A stretch of 64,000 nt of DNA from NCBI RefSeq assembly GCF_017104715.1, contig NZ_JAAGPI010000043.1, positions 1-64,000 of the forward strand, written 5' to 3'. This document shows, one piece after another, positions 1-8,256 of this stretch. Each line of letters opens with the position of its first letter. The first letter of the stretch is position 1. Origin of the DNA: Burkholderia sp. Ac-20365. Its GTDB lineage: Bacteria; Pseudomonadota; Gammaproteobacteria; Burkholderiales; Burkholderiaceae. Position numbers and translations under genes: made by a program. The notes below the pieces were generated by a model that worked only from the letters and a program-made list of their open reading frames with translations, did not search any database and had not been told where the DNA came from.

Positions 1-1
1 C

Positions 2-814
2 GCGGCATGGGAGCGCACATCGGACGCATCGAAGGGATGGCAACGGCTGATCGCGCGCGCGTCGGAAGCGGGCATGCGCTGGCTCGACACGCCGCTGGGC
101 CGCCAGATCGTCGCCGAGGAAGACCGGCGCGTGCTGGAGCAGTGCGGTTTCGTCGATGCCCGCGCGCGCGGCCTGTTCCTGATCGCGCGGATCGGCGGCG
201 CGCTCGTGCTGCCGGTCATCGCGCTTGCGTCGATCGGTTTTCATCCGCAGGGTCCGCGCGGGCCGGCTCTCGTCCTGATTGCGCTGCTCGCGGGCTTCAT
301 GCTGCCGAAGATCGTCGTGCGTCGGCGCGCGGCGGCGCGGCGTCAGGCCGTGATCGACGAGTTGCCGATGCTGGTCGATCTGCTGCGCCTGCTGCAAGGC
401 GTCGGTCTGTCGCTCGATCAAAGCCTGCAGGTGATGGTCAACGATTTCCGCAACGTGCTGCCCGTGCTGTCGGGCGAACTCGCGATCGCGCAGCGCCAGG
501 CCGCCGCGGGCCGCACGCGTGAACAGTCGCTGCACCGGCTCGCGTCGAGCTACGCGAACGAAGATCTGCGCGCGATCGTGCGCCTGCTGATTCAGGTGGA
601 TCGCCACGGCGGCGCCGTGCAGGAACCGCTCAAGCAGTTCGGCGACCGCCTGCGCGAAGCGCGCCGCGCAATGCTGCGCGAACGCATCGGCCGCCTGACC
701 GTCAAGATGACGGGCGTGATGGTCGTCACGCTGCTGCCCGCGCTGCTGATCGTGACGGCGGGGCCGGGCGTGCTCGCCGTCGTGCATTCGTTGTCGGCGT
801 CGACGCATCGTTAG
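2..814 (+). CDS. tadC: TadC-like type II secretion F-domain protein of the Tad/Flp pilus (5' end outside window)
   Basis: Inner-membrane platform protein of the Tad pilus machine, expected to pair with a TadB-like partner and the TadA ATPase. The reading frame is already open at base 2 and the first ATG (74) lies in mid-domain, so the gene begins upstream of the window. A hydrophobic stretch follows about 50 residues in, then a T2SSF core with helix-rich segments (DELPMLVDLLRLLQGVGLSL, later LLIQVDRHGGAVQEPLKQF) typical of GspF/TadC, and a C-terminal membrane segment (VVTLLPALLIVTAGPGVLAV). The next gene starts 12 bases after the stop, so it is probably in the same operon. The family call is clear; choosing TadC over TadB rests on position before a TadD-like protein. 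Confidence 0.82.
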   Translation, partial: AAWERTSDASKGWQRLIARASEAGMRWLDTPLGRQIVAEEDRRVLEQCGFVDARARGLFLIARIGGALVLPVIALASIGFHPQGPRGPALVLIALLAGFMLPKIVVRRRAAARRQAVIDELPMLVDLLRLLQGVGLSLDQSLQVMVNDFRNVLPVLSGELAIAQRQAAAGRTREQSLHRLASSYANEDLRAIVRLLIQVDRHGGAVQEPLKQFGDRLREARRAMLRERIGRLTVKMTGVMVVTLLPALLIVTAGPGVLAVVHSLSASTHR

Positions 815-826
815 GGAAAACGAAAC

Positions 827-1714
827 GTGATGAACAACTACAACTCGACGACGCGCTATCGGCCCGGAACCCGTTCGAACGCGATGCGGTTCGCCACGCT
901 GGCGCTCGCCTGCGCGCTGCTCGGCGGTTGCGCGGTCAAGGAAGCGGGCTACGGCGTTGGTCCACAGGCCGAGCGCGAAGCGAAGCTCCAGCAGTCCACG
1001 CGCGATGCCGCGCCCGATACGCCCGGCATGTATCTCGGTCTGATCGACCGGATGCAGGCGCAAGGGCTGTATTACGCGTCGCTCGCGCATATCGACGCCT
1101 ACGAGAAGCAATACGGCGCATCGCCCGATTCGATCCTGCTGCGCGCCGATGCATTGCGCGCCACCGATCAGCCGGACGCGAGCGCCGCCGCCTACACGCA
1201 ACTGCTGAACACGCCGCTCGCCGCGCGCGGTTACCGCGGGCTGGGTTTGCTGGCGGGCGCGTCGGGCGATTTCGAGCACGCGTCGCAATCGCTCGATCAT
1301 GCCGCCACGCTCGCGCCGACGGATGTCGCGACGCTGTCCGACCTCGGCTATGCCCGGCTGCGCGCGGGCGATATCGCGGGCGCGCGCGTGCCGCTGATGA
1401 AAGCGGCCGAGCTCGACGGACACAACCAGAAGGTCATCGGCAACATCGTGCTGTATCTGCTCGCGGACGGGCAGACGGCGCGCGCGCAGGCGCTCGTCAA
1501 GGAGCAGAAGATCACGCCGGAAGTGCGCGCGCAGATTCGCGACGAAGCGGCGAAGGTGGCGGCCGCGAGCCGCGCGCGCCGCGTCAGCGAACCGCGCACG
1601 GCGAAGCCGCGCCCGCCTGCCGCTGCATCGGCGCCGCTTGCGCCCGTGGCGAGCGTGCAGGCCGGGCAGAGCGTCGATCAGCCGCAGCGCGTGCTGCAAC
1701 GGTTCGCGCAATGA
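827..1714 (+). CDS. tadD: TadD-like tetratricopeptide-repeat lipoprotein
   Basis: Probable outer-membrane-anchored TPR protein that helps assemble the Tad secretin. The frame opens at GTG 827 or ATG 830, but an internal ATG at 884 begins a canonical lipoprotein signal (MRFATLALACALLGGC, lipobox LGGC), so 884 may be the true start. Residues about 80-225 hold TPR-like helix pairs (SILLRADALRATDQPDASAA, GFLGLLAG-type turns, TLSDLGYARLRAGDIAGARV). The C-terminus is Ala/Pro/Arg-rich and low complexity. It sits between the TadC-like gene and a DUF3613 gene, which matches Burkholderia tad operons. Start choice is uncertain; family is likely. Confidence 0.78.
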   Translation: MMNNYNSTTRYRPGTRSNAMRFATLALACALLGGCAVKEAGYGVGPQAEREAKLQQSTRDAAPDTPGMYLGLIDRMQAQGLYYASLAHIDAYEKQYGASPDSILLRADALRATDQPDASAAAYTQLLNTPLAARGYRGLGLLAGASGDFEHASQSLDHAATLAPTDVATLSDLGYARLRAGDIAGARVPLMKAAELDGHNQKVIGNIVLYLLADGQTARAQALVKEQKITPEVRAQIRDEAAKVAAASRARRVSEPRTAKPRPPAAASAPLAPVASVQAGQSVDQPQRVLQRFAQ

Positions 1715-1755
1715 CGGCGATGCGTGTGCGGTTGCACAGGATCAGGGGGAGAACG

Positions 1756-2112
1756 ATGAAAACGAACATGAGATGGCGTGGCATCGGCGTGGCGTGTGTC
1801 GTCGCAAGCGGTTTGTGCGCGACGGCCACTGCATTTGCACAGGATGCGGGCAACGCGACTGCCGCCGACACCCAAAGTACCCAGCCGCGCGCGAGCGAAG
1901 TCGGCCATTCGACGCTCAACTGGCTCGAACTGCAGCGCAGCGGCGAGCAGGCTGCGCCGCCGCTCGCGATGCTCGGCGACGAAGCGGGCCTCGCGTATCA
2001 GCGCTACATGGAATCGTTCAAGGCGAAGATTCCCGTGTCGTTCGGTTCGTCGGTGGGCGGGGGTGGCAATCAGCTGCACGTCGATTACACGAACTCGGGC
2101 GGAGCACAGTAG
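1756..2112 (+). CDS. DUF3613-family exported protein of the Tad locus
   Basis: Small exported protein of 118 residues. The start is ATG 1756, preceded by AGGGGGAGAACG as ribosome-binding site. A Sec signal peptide ends near residue 29 (ATATAFAQ|DAG). The mature part carries the conserved stretch STLNWLELQRSGEQAAPPLAMLGDEAGLAYQRYMESF (shown in part) that I associate with DUF3613 proteins of Burkholderiales tad clusters. Function is unknown; by context it is periplasmic and linked to pilus assembly. It lies 41 bases after the TadD-like gene and 7 bases before the TadG-like gene, so it is part of the operon. Confidence 0.7.
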   Translation: MKTNMRWRGIGVACVVASGLCATATAFAQDAGNATAADTQSTQPRASEVGHSTLNWLELQRSGEQAAPPLAMLGDEAGLAYQRYMESFKAKIPVSFGSSVGGGGNQLHVDYTNSGGAQ

Positions 2113-2119
2113 AGCTGAC

Positions 2120-3895
2120 ATGCGTTCGCTTCCGCCCCGCCATTCATCGACGATGCAGAGATTCGCGCGGCGCCGCCAGCGCGGCGCGACAGCCGTGCTC
2201 GCGGCCGTGTGGATCGGCACAGCCGTCGCGTCGCTGGGCGCGCTCGATGTCGGCAATGTGTATCTGATGCGCCGCCAGTTGCAGCGCACGGCCGATCTTG
2301 CTGCGGTCGCGGGCGCGCAGACCATCGGCATGGCGGGCGGCTGCGCGGGCGCAACGACTTCCGCGCAGCAGGCGGCGGTGCGCAACGGCTATACGGGCGA
2401 TACGCCCGTCAGCGTCACGTGCGGCAGATGGTCGACGGCAAGCGGCGCTGCGCAGTTCGACGCGTCGGGCGCCACGCCGCTCAACGCGGTGCAGGTGACG
2501 GCCACGCAAAGCGTCAATCATTTCTTCATCGGCCCGGCGCGCGACGTGCAGGCCGTGGCGACCGCCAAGGCTTCCGATACCGCGTCGTTTTCGCTGACGT
2601 CGAATCTGGCGTCGCTATCGGGCGGCGCGGTCAACGGCTTGCTGGGCGCGTTGCTGAACGCGAACGTCTCGCTCGATGTCGCGACATGGCAGGCGCTTGC
2701 GTCGACCAATGTGCGCCTCGGCGATCTCGCCACGCAGCTGGGCGCGGCGTCGATCAATGAACTGCTGGGCGCGAAGGTGACGGTCTCGAATCTGGCTTCG
2801 GCGATGGCGAGCGTGTTGAGCCGCAACAACATCGCGAGCGCCAACGTGATATCTGCGCTGACGACGGTCCAGGCGGCAGCAAGCGGCGGCGTGGCGATTG
2901 CGCTGGGCGACGGCGGCTCGGGCGCTCCCGGCCTGCTCGCGATCGGTCTCGCGGACAAGCAGGCGGCGGCATCGGCGTCGATCAGCGCGCTCGATGCGTT
3001 GCTGGTGGCGGCCGAACTCGCGCACGGCACGTCGGCGCTCGATCTCGGCGCGGCGCTCAATCCGTCCGCGATTCCGGGGATTACGCTGCCTGCCAGCCTG
3101 ACTGCGAAGGCGGCGATCCTGCAGCCGCCCGTGATTGCCGTGGGCGAGGCGGGTGTGGACGGCACGGGCGCGTACCGGACGAGCGCGCATGCTGCGCAGG
3201 TGCGGGTGTTCCTGGATCTGAACCTGTCGGTCGCATCACTGGCGACCGTCGATCTGCCGCTTGCCATCGAAGGGGCGAACGGCACGGCCGGGCTCGCGCA
3301 GACCCAATGTGCGAGCACCAAAGCCGCGAGCACCAGCACGGTAAGAGTAAGCTCGACCAACGTCGCGCAGGTGTGTCTCGGCCAGGACGCGGGCTTGAAC
3401 CTCACCAACACTACGAGCGCCATGCGATGTCAGCAGCCTGCCAGGCTGGCTTCGCTGACGATCCCGCTGCCGCTATTGCCACCGGTTACCGTCGATGTGA
3501 ATGCGGGGCGGGCCACGCCGTTGTCTGGCCTGAACCTGTCGCTGGGTGCGATGAATCCGGCCACGCTCACGTTCAACGGACAGACGGGCGACGGCGACGA
3601 CTATCAATCGGTCAATGCCAACGCGCTGGGATCGGCGACGGGCGGACTGCTGGGACAGGTCATGGCGCAATTGCCGGGGTCGCTGTTTCTGACCGTCGGC
3701 GGCGCGAGCGTCGGCAGCGACGTGTTGAACGCCGCGCTCAGTCCGCTGCAAAACCTTACCAACGCGCTGCAACCTGTGCTCGGCAGCCTGGACACTGTGC
3801 TCGTCCCCTTGCTGCAACTGCTCGGCGTGCAGGTCGGCGTCAGCACGGTCCACGCGATCTCGCTGTCGTGCAGCGACGCGCAGCTCGTCAACTGA
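2120..3895 (+). CDS. tadG: TadG-like pilus-assembly protein with N-terminal TadE/G membrane anchor
   Basis: Protein of 591 residues. The N-terminus has an Arg-rich stop-transfer motif followed by one transmembrane helix (GATAVLAAVWIGTAVASLGALDVGNVY), as in TadE/TadG pseudopilins and putative Flp-assembly TadG proteins. The rest is a long periplasmic domain rich in Ala, Ser, Leu and Gly with few charged residues, and several Cys. ATG 2120 is chosen because it follows the DUF3613 stop by 7 bases; ATG 2153 is an alternative. TadG in other bacteria helps anchor the Tad apparatus; here the role is inferred from the N-terminus and position. Confidence 0.75.
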   Translation: MRSLPPRHSSTMQRFARRRQRGATAVLAAVWIGTAVASLGALDVGNVYLMRRQLQRTADLAAVAGAQTIGMAGGCAGATTSAQQAAVRNGYTGDTPVSVTCGRWSTASGAAQFDASGATPLNAVQVTATQSVNHFFIGPARDVQAVATAKASDTASFSLTSNLASLSGGAVNGLLGALLNANVSLDVATWQALASTNVRLGDLATQLGAASINELLGAKVTVSNLASAMASVLSRNNIASANVISALTTVQAAASGGVAIALGDGGSGAPGLLAIGLADKQAAASASISALDALLVAAELAHGTSALDLGAALNPSAIPGITLPASLTAKAAILQPPVIAVGEAGVDGTGAYRTSAHAAQVRVFLDLNLSVASLATVDLPLAIEGANGTAGLAQTQCASTKAASTSTVRVSSTNVAQVCLGQDAGLNLTNTTSAMRCQQPARLASLTIPLPLLPPVTVDVNAGRATPLSGLNLSLGAMNPATLTFNGQTGDGDDYQSVNANALGSATGGLLGQVMAQLPGSLFLTVGGASVGSDVLNAALSPLQNLTNALQPVLGSLDTVLVPLLQLLGVQVGVSTVHAISLSCSDAQLVN

Positions 3896-3923
3896 AAAAA
3901 CGGCCATTAATGAATTCCTGCCT

Positions 3924-5315
3924 ATGAGAGCCACCACGAAAATCGAGGAACTGGACCTGTACGTCTGGGAGGGCAAGGCCGATATCGTCGATCGCGTCGC
4001 GCGCTGCATGGCGAGCTTCGAGGTCGAGGTGATCCGCGCGGACGATACGGCGATTTCGGCGGAGCGCACGTCGGTGCGGCCGTCGCTCGCGATCATCAGT
4101 GTCTCCGTGATCGACACGGCCGGCTTTATCGTGCGCGATCTGCAGGCGACGCATGGCATGCCCATGATCTGGGTCGGCGCCGCGCCGCGCGATCAGGATC
4201 CGGCGATGTATCCCGCCGAGTACTCGCACGTGCTGCCGCTCGACTTCACCTGCGCCGAACTGCGCAGCATGGTGACGAAGCTGGTCGTGCAGCTGCGCGC
4301 CCATTCCGCGCAGACGCTCGAGTCGAGTGCGCTCGTCGCGAACTCCGAATGCATGCAGGCGCTGCTTCACGAAGTCGACACCTTCGCCGATTGCGACACG
4401 AGCGTGCTCGTGCACGGCGAAACGGGCGTCGGCAAGGAGCGCATCGCGCAACTGCTGCACGAAAAACATTCGCGCTACGGACGCGGGCCGTTCGTTGCCG
4501 TGAACTGCGGCGCGATTCCCGATGGTCTCTTCGAGTCACTGTTCTTCGGGCATTCGAAAGGCTCCTTCACGGGCGCCGTGGGCGCGCACAAGGGCTATTT
4601 CGAGCAGGCCGACGGCGGCACGCTGTTTCTCGACGAAATCGGCGATCTGCCGATGTACCAGCAGGTCAAGCTGCTGCGCGTGCTGGAAGACAGCGCCGTC
4701 ACGCGCATCGGCTCGGCGACGCCGGTGAAGCTCGACTTCCGGCTCGTCGCGGCGACCAACAAGAGCCTGCCTCAGCAGGTCAAGGACGGCGCTTTTCGCG
4801 CCGACCTGTATTACCGCCTCGCCGTGATCGAGCTGAAAATTCCGTCGCTGGAAGAGCGGGGCGCCGTCGACAAGATCGCGATCTTCAAGGCGTTCATTGC
4901 GTCCGTAGTCGGGGCCGAGCGCCTCGCGTCGTTACCCGACATTCCGTACTGGCTCGCCGACGCCGTCGCCGACACGTACTTCCCCGGCAATGTGCGCGAG
5001 TTGCGCAATCTCGCCGAGCGCATCGGCGTGACGGTGCGGCAGATCGGCGCGTGGGATGCGGTGCGTCTGCAACGGCTGCTGGCGGTGGCGCGCAGCAATC
5101 AACCCGTGCCGGCAGAGAGCGCGGCGGAAGTGCTCGTCGATCGCAGCAAATGGGATATGGCCGAGCGCAGCCGTGTGCTGGCCGCGCTCGATGCGAACAG
5201 CTGGCGCCGCCAGGACACGGCGCAATACCTCGGCATCAGCCGCAAGGTGCTGTGGGAAAAAATGCGTAAGTACCAAATTTTCGACGAGGAACCCGAAACT
5301 CGTGAAAGTGAGTAA
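3924..5315 (+). CDS. Sigma-54-dependent transcriptional activator with degenerate receiver domain
   Basis: Protein of 463 residues. Residues 1-125 look like a receiver fold, but the strand that should end in the phospho-accepting Asp reads LAIISVSVID, so phosphorylation is doubtful. Residues 136-370 are the AAA+ sigma-54 interaction domain: Walker A GETGVGKE (165-172), the sigma-54 contact loop as GSFTGA (213-218, instead of the usual GAFTGA), Walker B GTLFLDEIG (232-240) and arginine-finger region FRADLYYRL (291-299). A Fis-type helix-turn-helix lies at about 415-452. It directly follows the Tad genes, as related regulators do in Burkholderia and Ralstonia, so pilus control is a reasonable inference. 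Confidence 0.88.
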   Translation: MRATTKIEELDLYVWEGKADIVDRVARCMASFEVEVIRADDTAISAERTSVRPSLAIISVSVIDTAGFIVRDLQATHGMPMIWVGAAPRDQDPAMYPAEYSHVLPLDFTCAELRSMVTKLVVQLRAHSAQTLESSALVANSECMQALLHEVDTFADCDTSVLVHGETGVGKERIAQLLHEKHSRYGRGPFVAVNCGAIPDGLFESLFFGHSKGSFTGAVGAHKGYFEQADGGTLFLDEIGDLPMYQQVKLLRVLEDSAVTRIGSATPVKLDFRLVAATNKSLPQQVKDGAFRADLYYRLAVIELKIPSLEERGAVDKIAIFKAFIASVVGAERLASLPDIPYWLADAVADTYFPGNVRELRNLAERIGVTVRQIGAWDAVRLQRLLAVARSNQPVPAESAAEVLVDRSKWDMAERSRVLAALDANSWRRQDTAQYLGISRKVLWEKMRKYQIFDEEPETRESE

Positions 5316-5325
5316 TAATTAGACG

Positions 5326-5337
5326 GTTTTGCAAAAC
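5326..5337. promoter_or_regulatory. 12-bp perfect palindrome in the AT-rich gap before the DUF2968 gene
   Basis: GTTTTGCAAAAC is a perfect inverted repeat, 26 bases upstream of ATG 5364, in a short AT-rich gap after the sigma-54 activator gene. The position suits a repressor or activator site over a promoter. No known binding consensus is claimed. Confidence 0.35.
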
Positions 5338-5363
5338 TAAAACACGACACGAGCAGAAATTAC

Positions 5364-6077
5364 ATGGACCAGAAGTCGAAAGTTCGACACATCGTGATGT
5401 CGGCAATGATCGTTTTCGGGGGCGTTCAAGGGGTCTACGCGCAGAGTTCTGCCAGTAACGGCACGGATGATCCTGTCGCTGTGATCGTTGCGCAAGCGAC
5501 GCCAGCCGCCGCTCCTGTCGGCGCGGCCGGCCAAACGATTGCGCTTACGCCGGATGAAGCAAAGCAGTCGGCGTCGGGCAATGTCGCGGAACTGCAACAG
5601 AAGATTCACACCGCGGACCTGACCGAACTGCGCACCACCTACAACGGCAGCTACGGGGCCAGTCTGTTGTTCTACGGCAAGGACATGACGTACTACGTCG
5701 CGCTCTTCCAGCAGAAGAACTTCTGGCGCGTCATCAAGACGCAGGACGAAGCGCGCGCCGAGCAGATCTATCGCGACTTCGCGCGTCAGACGGCGCAACT
5801 GTCTGACGTCGAAATCCGTCGCACCAAGCTCGAGGCGCAGAAAGCCTACACCGACCGTCTCGTCGCGCTGTCGCAGGATCGTGCGAGCCGTCTGCAGGCC
5901 GATCTGAACATCGCGCACGAGCAGCAGACCATCGTCAACAGCATGCAGCAGCAGACCCGCGCGGAAGCGGCGGCGCTCGCGCAGCAGAAGGCGCAGTCGC
6001 AGGAGCAGTTGCGTGCGGCGCAGCGCCAGGTGCGCGACCTGCAGCGTCAGCTCGACAGCGGCCTGTCCGTGCATTGA
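5364..6077 (+). CDS. DUF2968 family exported coiled-coil protein
   Basis: Protein of 237 residues with a signal peptide (cleavage near VYAQ|SS). Residues about 70-130 hold a globular part (ELQQKIHTADLTELRTTYNG, then YYVALFQQKNFWRVIKTQ). Residues 130-235 are a long Gln/Ala/Glu-rich coiled coil. This matches the DUF2968 family that I know from Burkholderia and relatives; no biochemical role is established. It stands alone after the sigma-54 regulator with its own AT-rich leader, so it may be separately transcribed. Confidence 0.78.
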   Translation: MDQKSKVRHIVMSAMIVFGGVQGVYAQSSASNGTDDPVAVIVAQATPAAAPVGAAGQTIALTPDEAKQSASGNVAELQQKIHTADLTELRTTYNGSYGASLLFYGKDMTYYVALFQQKNFWRVIKTQDEARAEQIYRDFARQTAQLSDVEIRRTKLEAQKAYTDRLVALSQDRASRLQADLNIAHEQQTIVNSMQQQTRAEAAALAQQKAQSQEQLRAAQRQVRDLQRQLDSGLSVH

Positions 6078-6326
6078 TGCTGGATGAGCCGCGCCGGCCT
6101 TCGACGGCCGCGCGGTTCAAACCGACACATATCACCTGAACCTCGCCGTGCCTGCCCGCAGGTCACGGTGCGAGGTTTCGTCTGTCTGCGCCTTTGCGTT
6201 CGGCCGTCGCGTCGAGCCATACGTACACATGGCGACGCGAGCGCGCATCCTGCCGCGCGTCAATCCAACGTCTTCATCCTTTCCGCGCTCGCGAACGTCC
6301 GTGCTCGCGCCGCGATCCGCTTCCCT

Positions 6327-6497
6327 TCAGTGCGACTTTTTCTGCTTGCCTGCACGATCGTCATCATCGTCGTCATCCGGATCGACCGCGATCGGATCGC
6401 TGGCGGGAAACGATTCTTCCAGCGCCTCGTCGAGACGTTCGTCGCTGGACGGATGTTCGTTGGGTGATTTCGGTTTGGGGTGTTTCGAGGTGGACAT
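6327..6497 (-). CDS. Small acidic conserved protein (56 aa)
   Basis: A 56-residue reading frame starting at ATG 6497 with GGAG nine bases upstream on the minus strand. The N-terminal third is Lys/Pro-rich (STSKHPKPKSPNEHP), the middle reads RLDEALEESFPASDPIAVD, and it is followed by seven consecutive Asp and a basic tail (KQKKSH). The motif LDEALEESFPASDP recurs in small uncharacterised proteins of Burkholderiales and other proteobacteria. Coding bias and motif conservation, rather than length, support it. Function is unknown; the charge pattern suggests a disordered, possibly nucleic-acid- or protein-binding peptide. Confidence 0.72.
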   Translation of the reverse strand: MSTSKHPKPKSPNEHPSSDERLDEALEESFPASDPIAVDPDDDDDDDRAGKQKKSH

Positions 6498-6779
6498 GAC
6501 TTGCTCCGCTACGAAGAGGTGACTGTGTGGGACAGCATCGAAAAGTCAGCATAGCGCAATCGGCCCATCGCAGCCTCCGTGCGAACGGCATAGGACGAAC
6601 GCACGCCGATGTCGCGTGAATTGCACGCCAATCCGCGACTCAGGTTGAAGACCGCGAAAGCATGTTGTAGGTTCCATGCAGGTCGATGGAATTTTTCGCC
6701 AGATGATTCGTTATATCAATGTCACACAAGGGACGGCGCGCAACAAAGCGCCGGGTGCGGCTGGCTTACGAGGGCGACC

Positions 6780-7007
6780 ATGCAACCGAACGGATATGGC
6801 AGCGGACAACGCTTGAACGCGTCACATGTTGTCGAATCGGAACTCGAGCATCTGGAATGGGCAATGCGACAGCCGATGGTGCATCTGCTGAACGCCTGCT
6901 ACTGGCGGCGGCGCGTGCTCGGGGTGCAGTGCGGATATGAACTGACAGCCCAGCAGGGCGTGCGGATCGAGAGGATGCTGAAGCTGCTGGCCAGCCGTCC
7001 CGGCTAG
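6780..7007 (+). CDS. Conserved small hypothetical protein (75 aa)
   Basis: Start ATG 6780 after GAGGGCGACC. The product is a compact soluble protein with helix-like stretches (HVVESELEHLEWAMRQPMVH, then NACYWRRRVLGV and TAQQGVRIERMLKLLA). No signal peptide or membrane segment is visible. The frame is open further upstream, to 6609, but that part lacks a ribosome site and reads like noncoding sequence. I do not recognise a family. It is convergent with the Hfq-like gene and separated from it by two hairpins. Confidence 0.55.
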   Translation: MQPNGYGSGQRLNASHVVESELEHLEWAMRQPMVHLLNACYWRRRVLGVQCGYELTAQQGVRIERMLKLLASRPG

Positions 7008-7042
7008 CCGGCCATCAGCATGTTGGCTACTACAAAATGACA

Positions 7043-7061
7043 GGCGCGCGAAACGCGCGCC
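7043..7061. terminator. Hairpin between convergent genes
   Basis: Stem GGCGCGCG, loop AAA, stem CGCGCGCC. On the minus strand it is followed by TGTCATTTTG, which is moderately U-rich. It lies between the 75-aa protein and the Hfq-like gene and may help terminate either. Confidence 0.5.
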
Positions 7062-7086
7062 CGGTCCTGCAATCGCAACGAAGAAC

Positions 7087-7104
7087 GGGCCGCAGTCGCG
7101 GCCC
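7087..7104 (-). terminator. Terminator of the Hfq-like gene
   Basis: Perfect 7-bp stem GGGCCGC with loop AGTC (plus-strand reading), starting 12 bases beyond the Hfq-like stop codon. On the minus strand the stem is followed by GTTCTTCGTT, which is U-rich in RNA. Confidence 0.6.
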
Positions 7105-7115
7105 TCGGTGCAACC

Positions 7116-7571
7116 TTATTCGTTGCCGCCGTTATTGCCCTGGTCGCTGCCCGTACCCGAGCCATACAGGCGCCGGCGGCGGGTGACGACGACGGGGGCG
7201 TCCGACGAGGAAGAACGGTCCGACGGCCCTTGCGAACCACCATACGACTCGCGCGGTTCACGCGGTTCGCGTGGCTCACGATGCTCGCGCGAGCCATGCG
7301 GGCCGCGTGCCGAATGATCGCCATGCGACGGACGGCCGGCGCGCGGCGCGGGACGCGTGCCCGTGTCGAGCTGGATAGTCGAAATGGCGCGCTTGTAGAT
7401 GCCTTGCAGCCCGACGGGCGTGCGCAGCATCACCAGATACTGGTCGAACGACTCGATGCAACCCGTCAGGCGGATGCCATTGACGAGATAAATCTCAACG
7501 CGCTTACGTTCTTTGCGCGCAGCGTTCATAAAGTCGTTTTGCGGATGCGATTCTGCGGAAGGCATGGACAA
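7116..7571 (-). CDS. Hfq-like RNA chaperone with long C-terminal tail (Hfq2 type)
   Basis: Protein of 151 residues against about 79-102 for standard Hfq. Residues 11-67 form the Sm fold: QNDFMNAARKERKRVEIYLVNG (in part), Sm1 with GCIESFDQYLVML, and Sm2 GIYKRAISTI. Standard Hfq has YKHA at the last motif; here His is replaced by Arg, next to the proximal U-binding pocket. Residues 85-150 are a disordered Gly/Ser/Arg tail with an REP triplet repeat (HREPREPREPRES). Burkholderia species are known to encode a second, longer Hfq (Hfq2), which fits. Likely hexameric, binding small RNAs and mRNAs. A second in-frame Met at residue 15 is less likely as start. Confidence 0.88.
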   Translation of the reverse strand: MSMPSAESHPQNDFMNAARKERKRVEIYLVNGIRLTGCIESFDQYLVMLRTPVGLQGIYKRAISTIQLDTGTRPAPRAGRPSHGDHSARGPHGSREHREPREPREPRESYGGSQGPSDRSSSSDAPVVVTRRRRLYGSGTGSDQGNNGGNE

Positions 7572-8082
7572 TTGTGTGTAGAGAAACGGTTGTTCGACGG
7601 GATTTTACCTGTTGTCGCTCTATGCCGACATGACGGGTCCCAAGTCTGAACGGGCTGACGCCCACTATAACCACTTGTGGACGCGGAAGCACTCATTAAA
7701 GGTCAAGTGTAACGTTGAGTTACGAAATCCTGTATGGCTATGCGCGCCAGCCAACGTTCGCCGTGTCGGGCACGCGCCGGCGCTCGCATTTTTGGCCGCC
7801 ATCCCTGCATGCAATGAACGATATCGCGGAATAAATCGCCCGTCGCGAGCGTTTATTGGTCAGGCATCGCATGCAAGGCCGCGACGCCGTCAGGCGGCAG
7901 GACGGAAAAGCGCAGTACGCGTCGGCAGTGTGCGTCCGTCTTTGCGGAAGGTTGGTCAACTGTTCGTCAGCGGTCGCCGGCAGGTCACGGCGTCGCGGCA
8001 GGTGCCGCGCGTGCGTGTGTGCCGCCCGTTCAACGCATGGCCGCGCGACAAGCTCGCGCTTTACCGTGCAGGAGGGTTTTAC
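7572..8082. other. 511-base intergenic region between divergent hfq-like and lipoprotein genes
   Basis: No convincing gene. A minus-strand TATAGT at 7664-7669 could be the -10 of the hfq-like gene, but no good -35 accompanies it. AATAAA (7830-7835) and TTTATT (7852-7857) form an imperfect 6-7 bp inverted repeat around a 16-base GC-rich spacer, a possible protein site upstream of the lipoprotein/ECF unit. Confidence 0.4.
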
Positions 8083-8232
8083 ATGAAAGTGTCCAGACTG
8101 GTATCGGCTGTATTCGTCGTGCTCGCGCTCGGCATGGTGTCGCTCTCGCTGACCGCATGTCAGTCGACGGGTGACATGAGTTCGTCGGGCGCAAGCAGCG
8201 GCGGCACGAGCGGCAGCAGCGGCGGTTATTGA
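8083..8232 (+). CDS. Small Ser/Gly-rich lipoprotein (49 aa)
   Basis: ATG 8083 follows CAGGAGGGTTTTAC, a strong ribosome site. The signal peptide is followed by lipobox LTAC with the lipidated Cys at residue 26 (VSLSLTACQSTGD). The mature part is only about 24 residues of Ser, Gly and Thr. It immediately precedes an ECF sigma factor and may be its regulon member or an envelope stress sentinel, but this is inference. Too short for family assignment. Confidence 0.7.
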   Translation: MKVSRLVSAVFVVLALGMVSLSLTACQSTGDMSSSGASSGGTSGSSGGY

Positions 8233-8256
8233 TGACGCCTGCGCTCGCATGACGGC

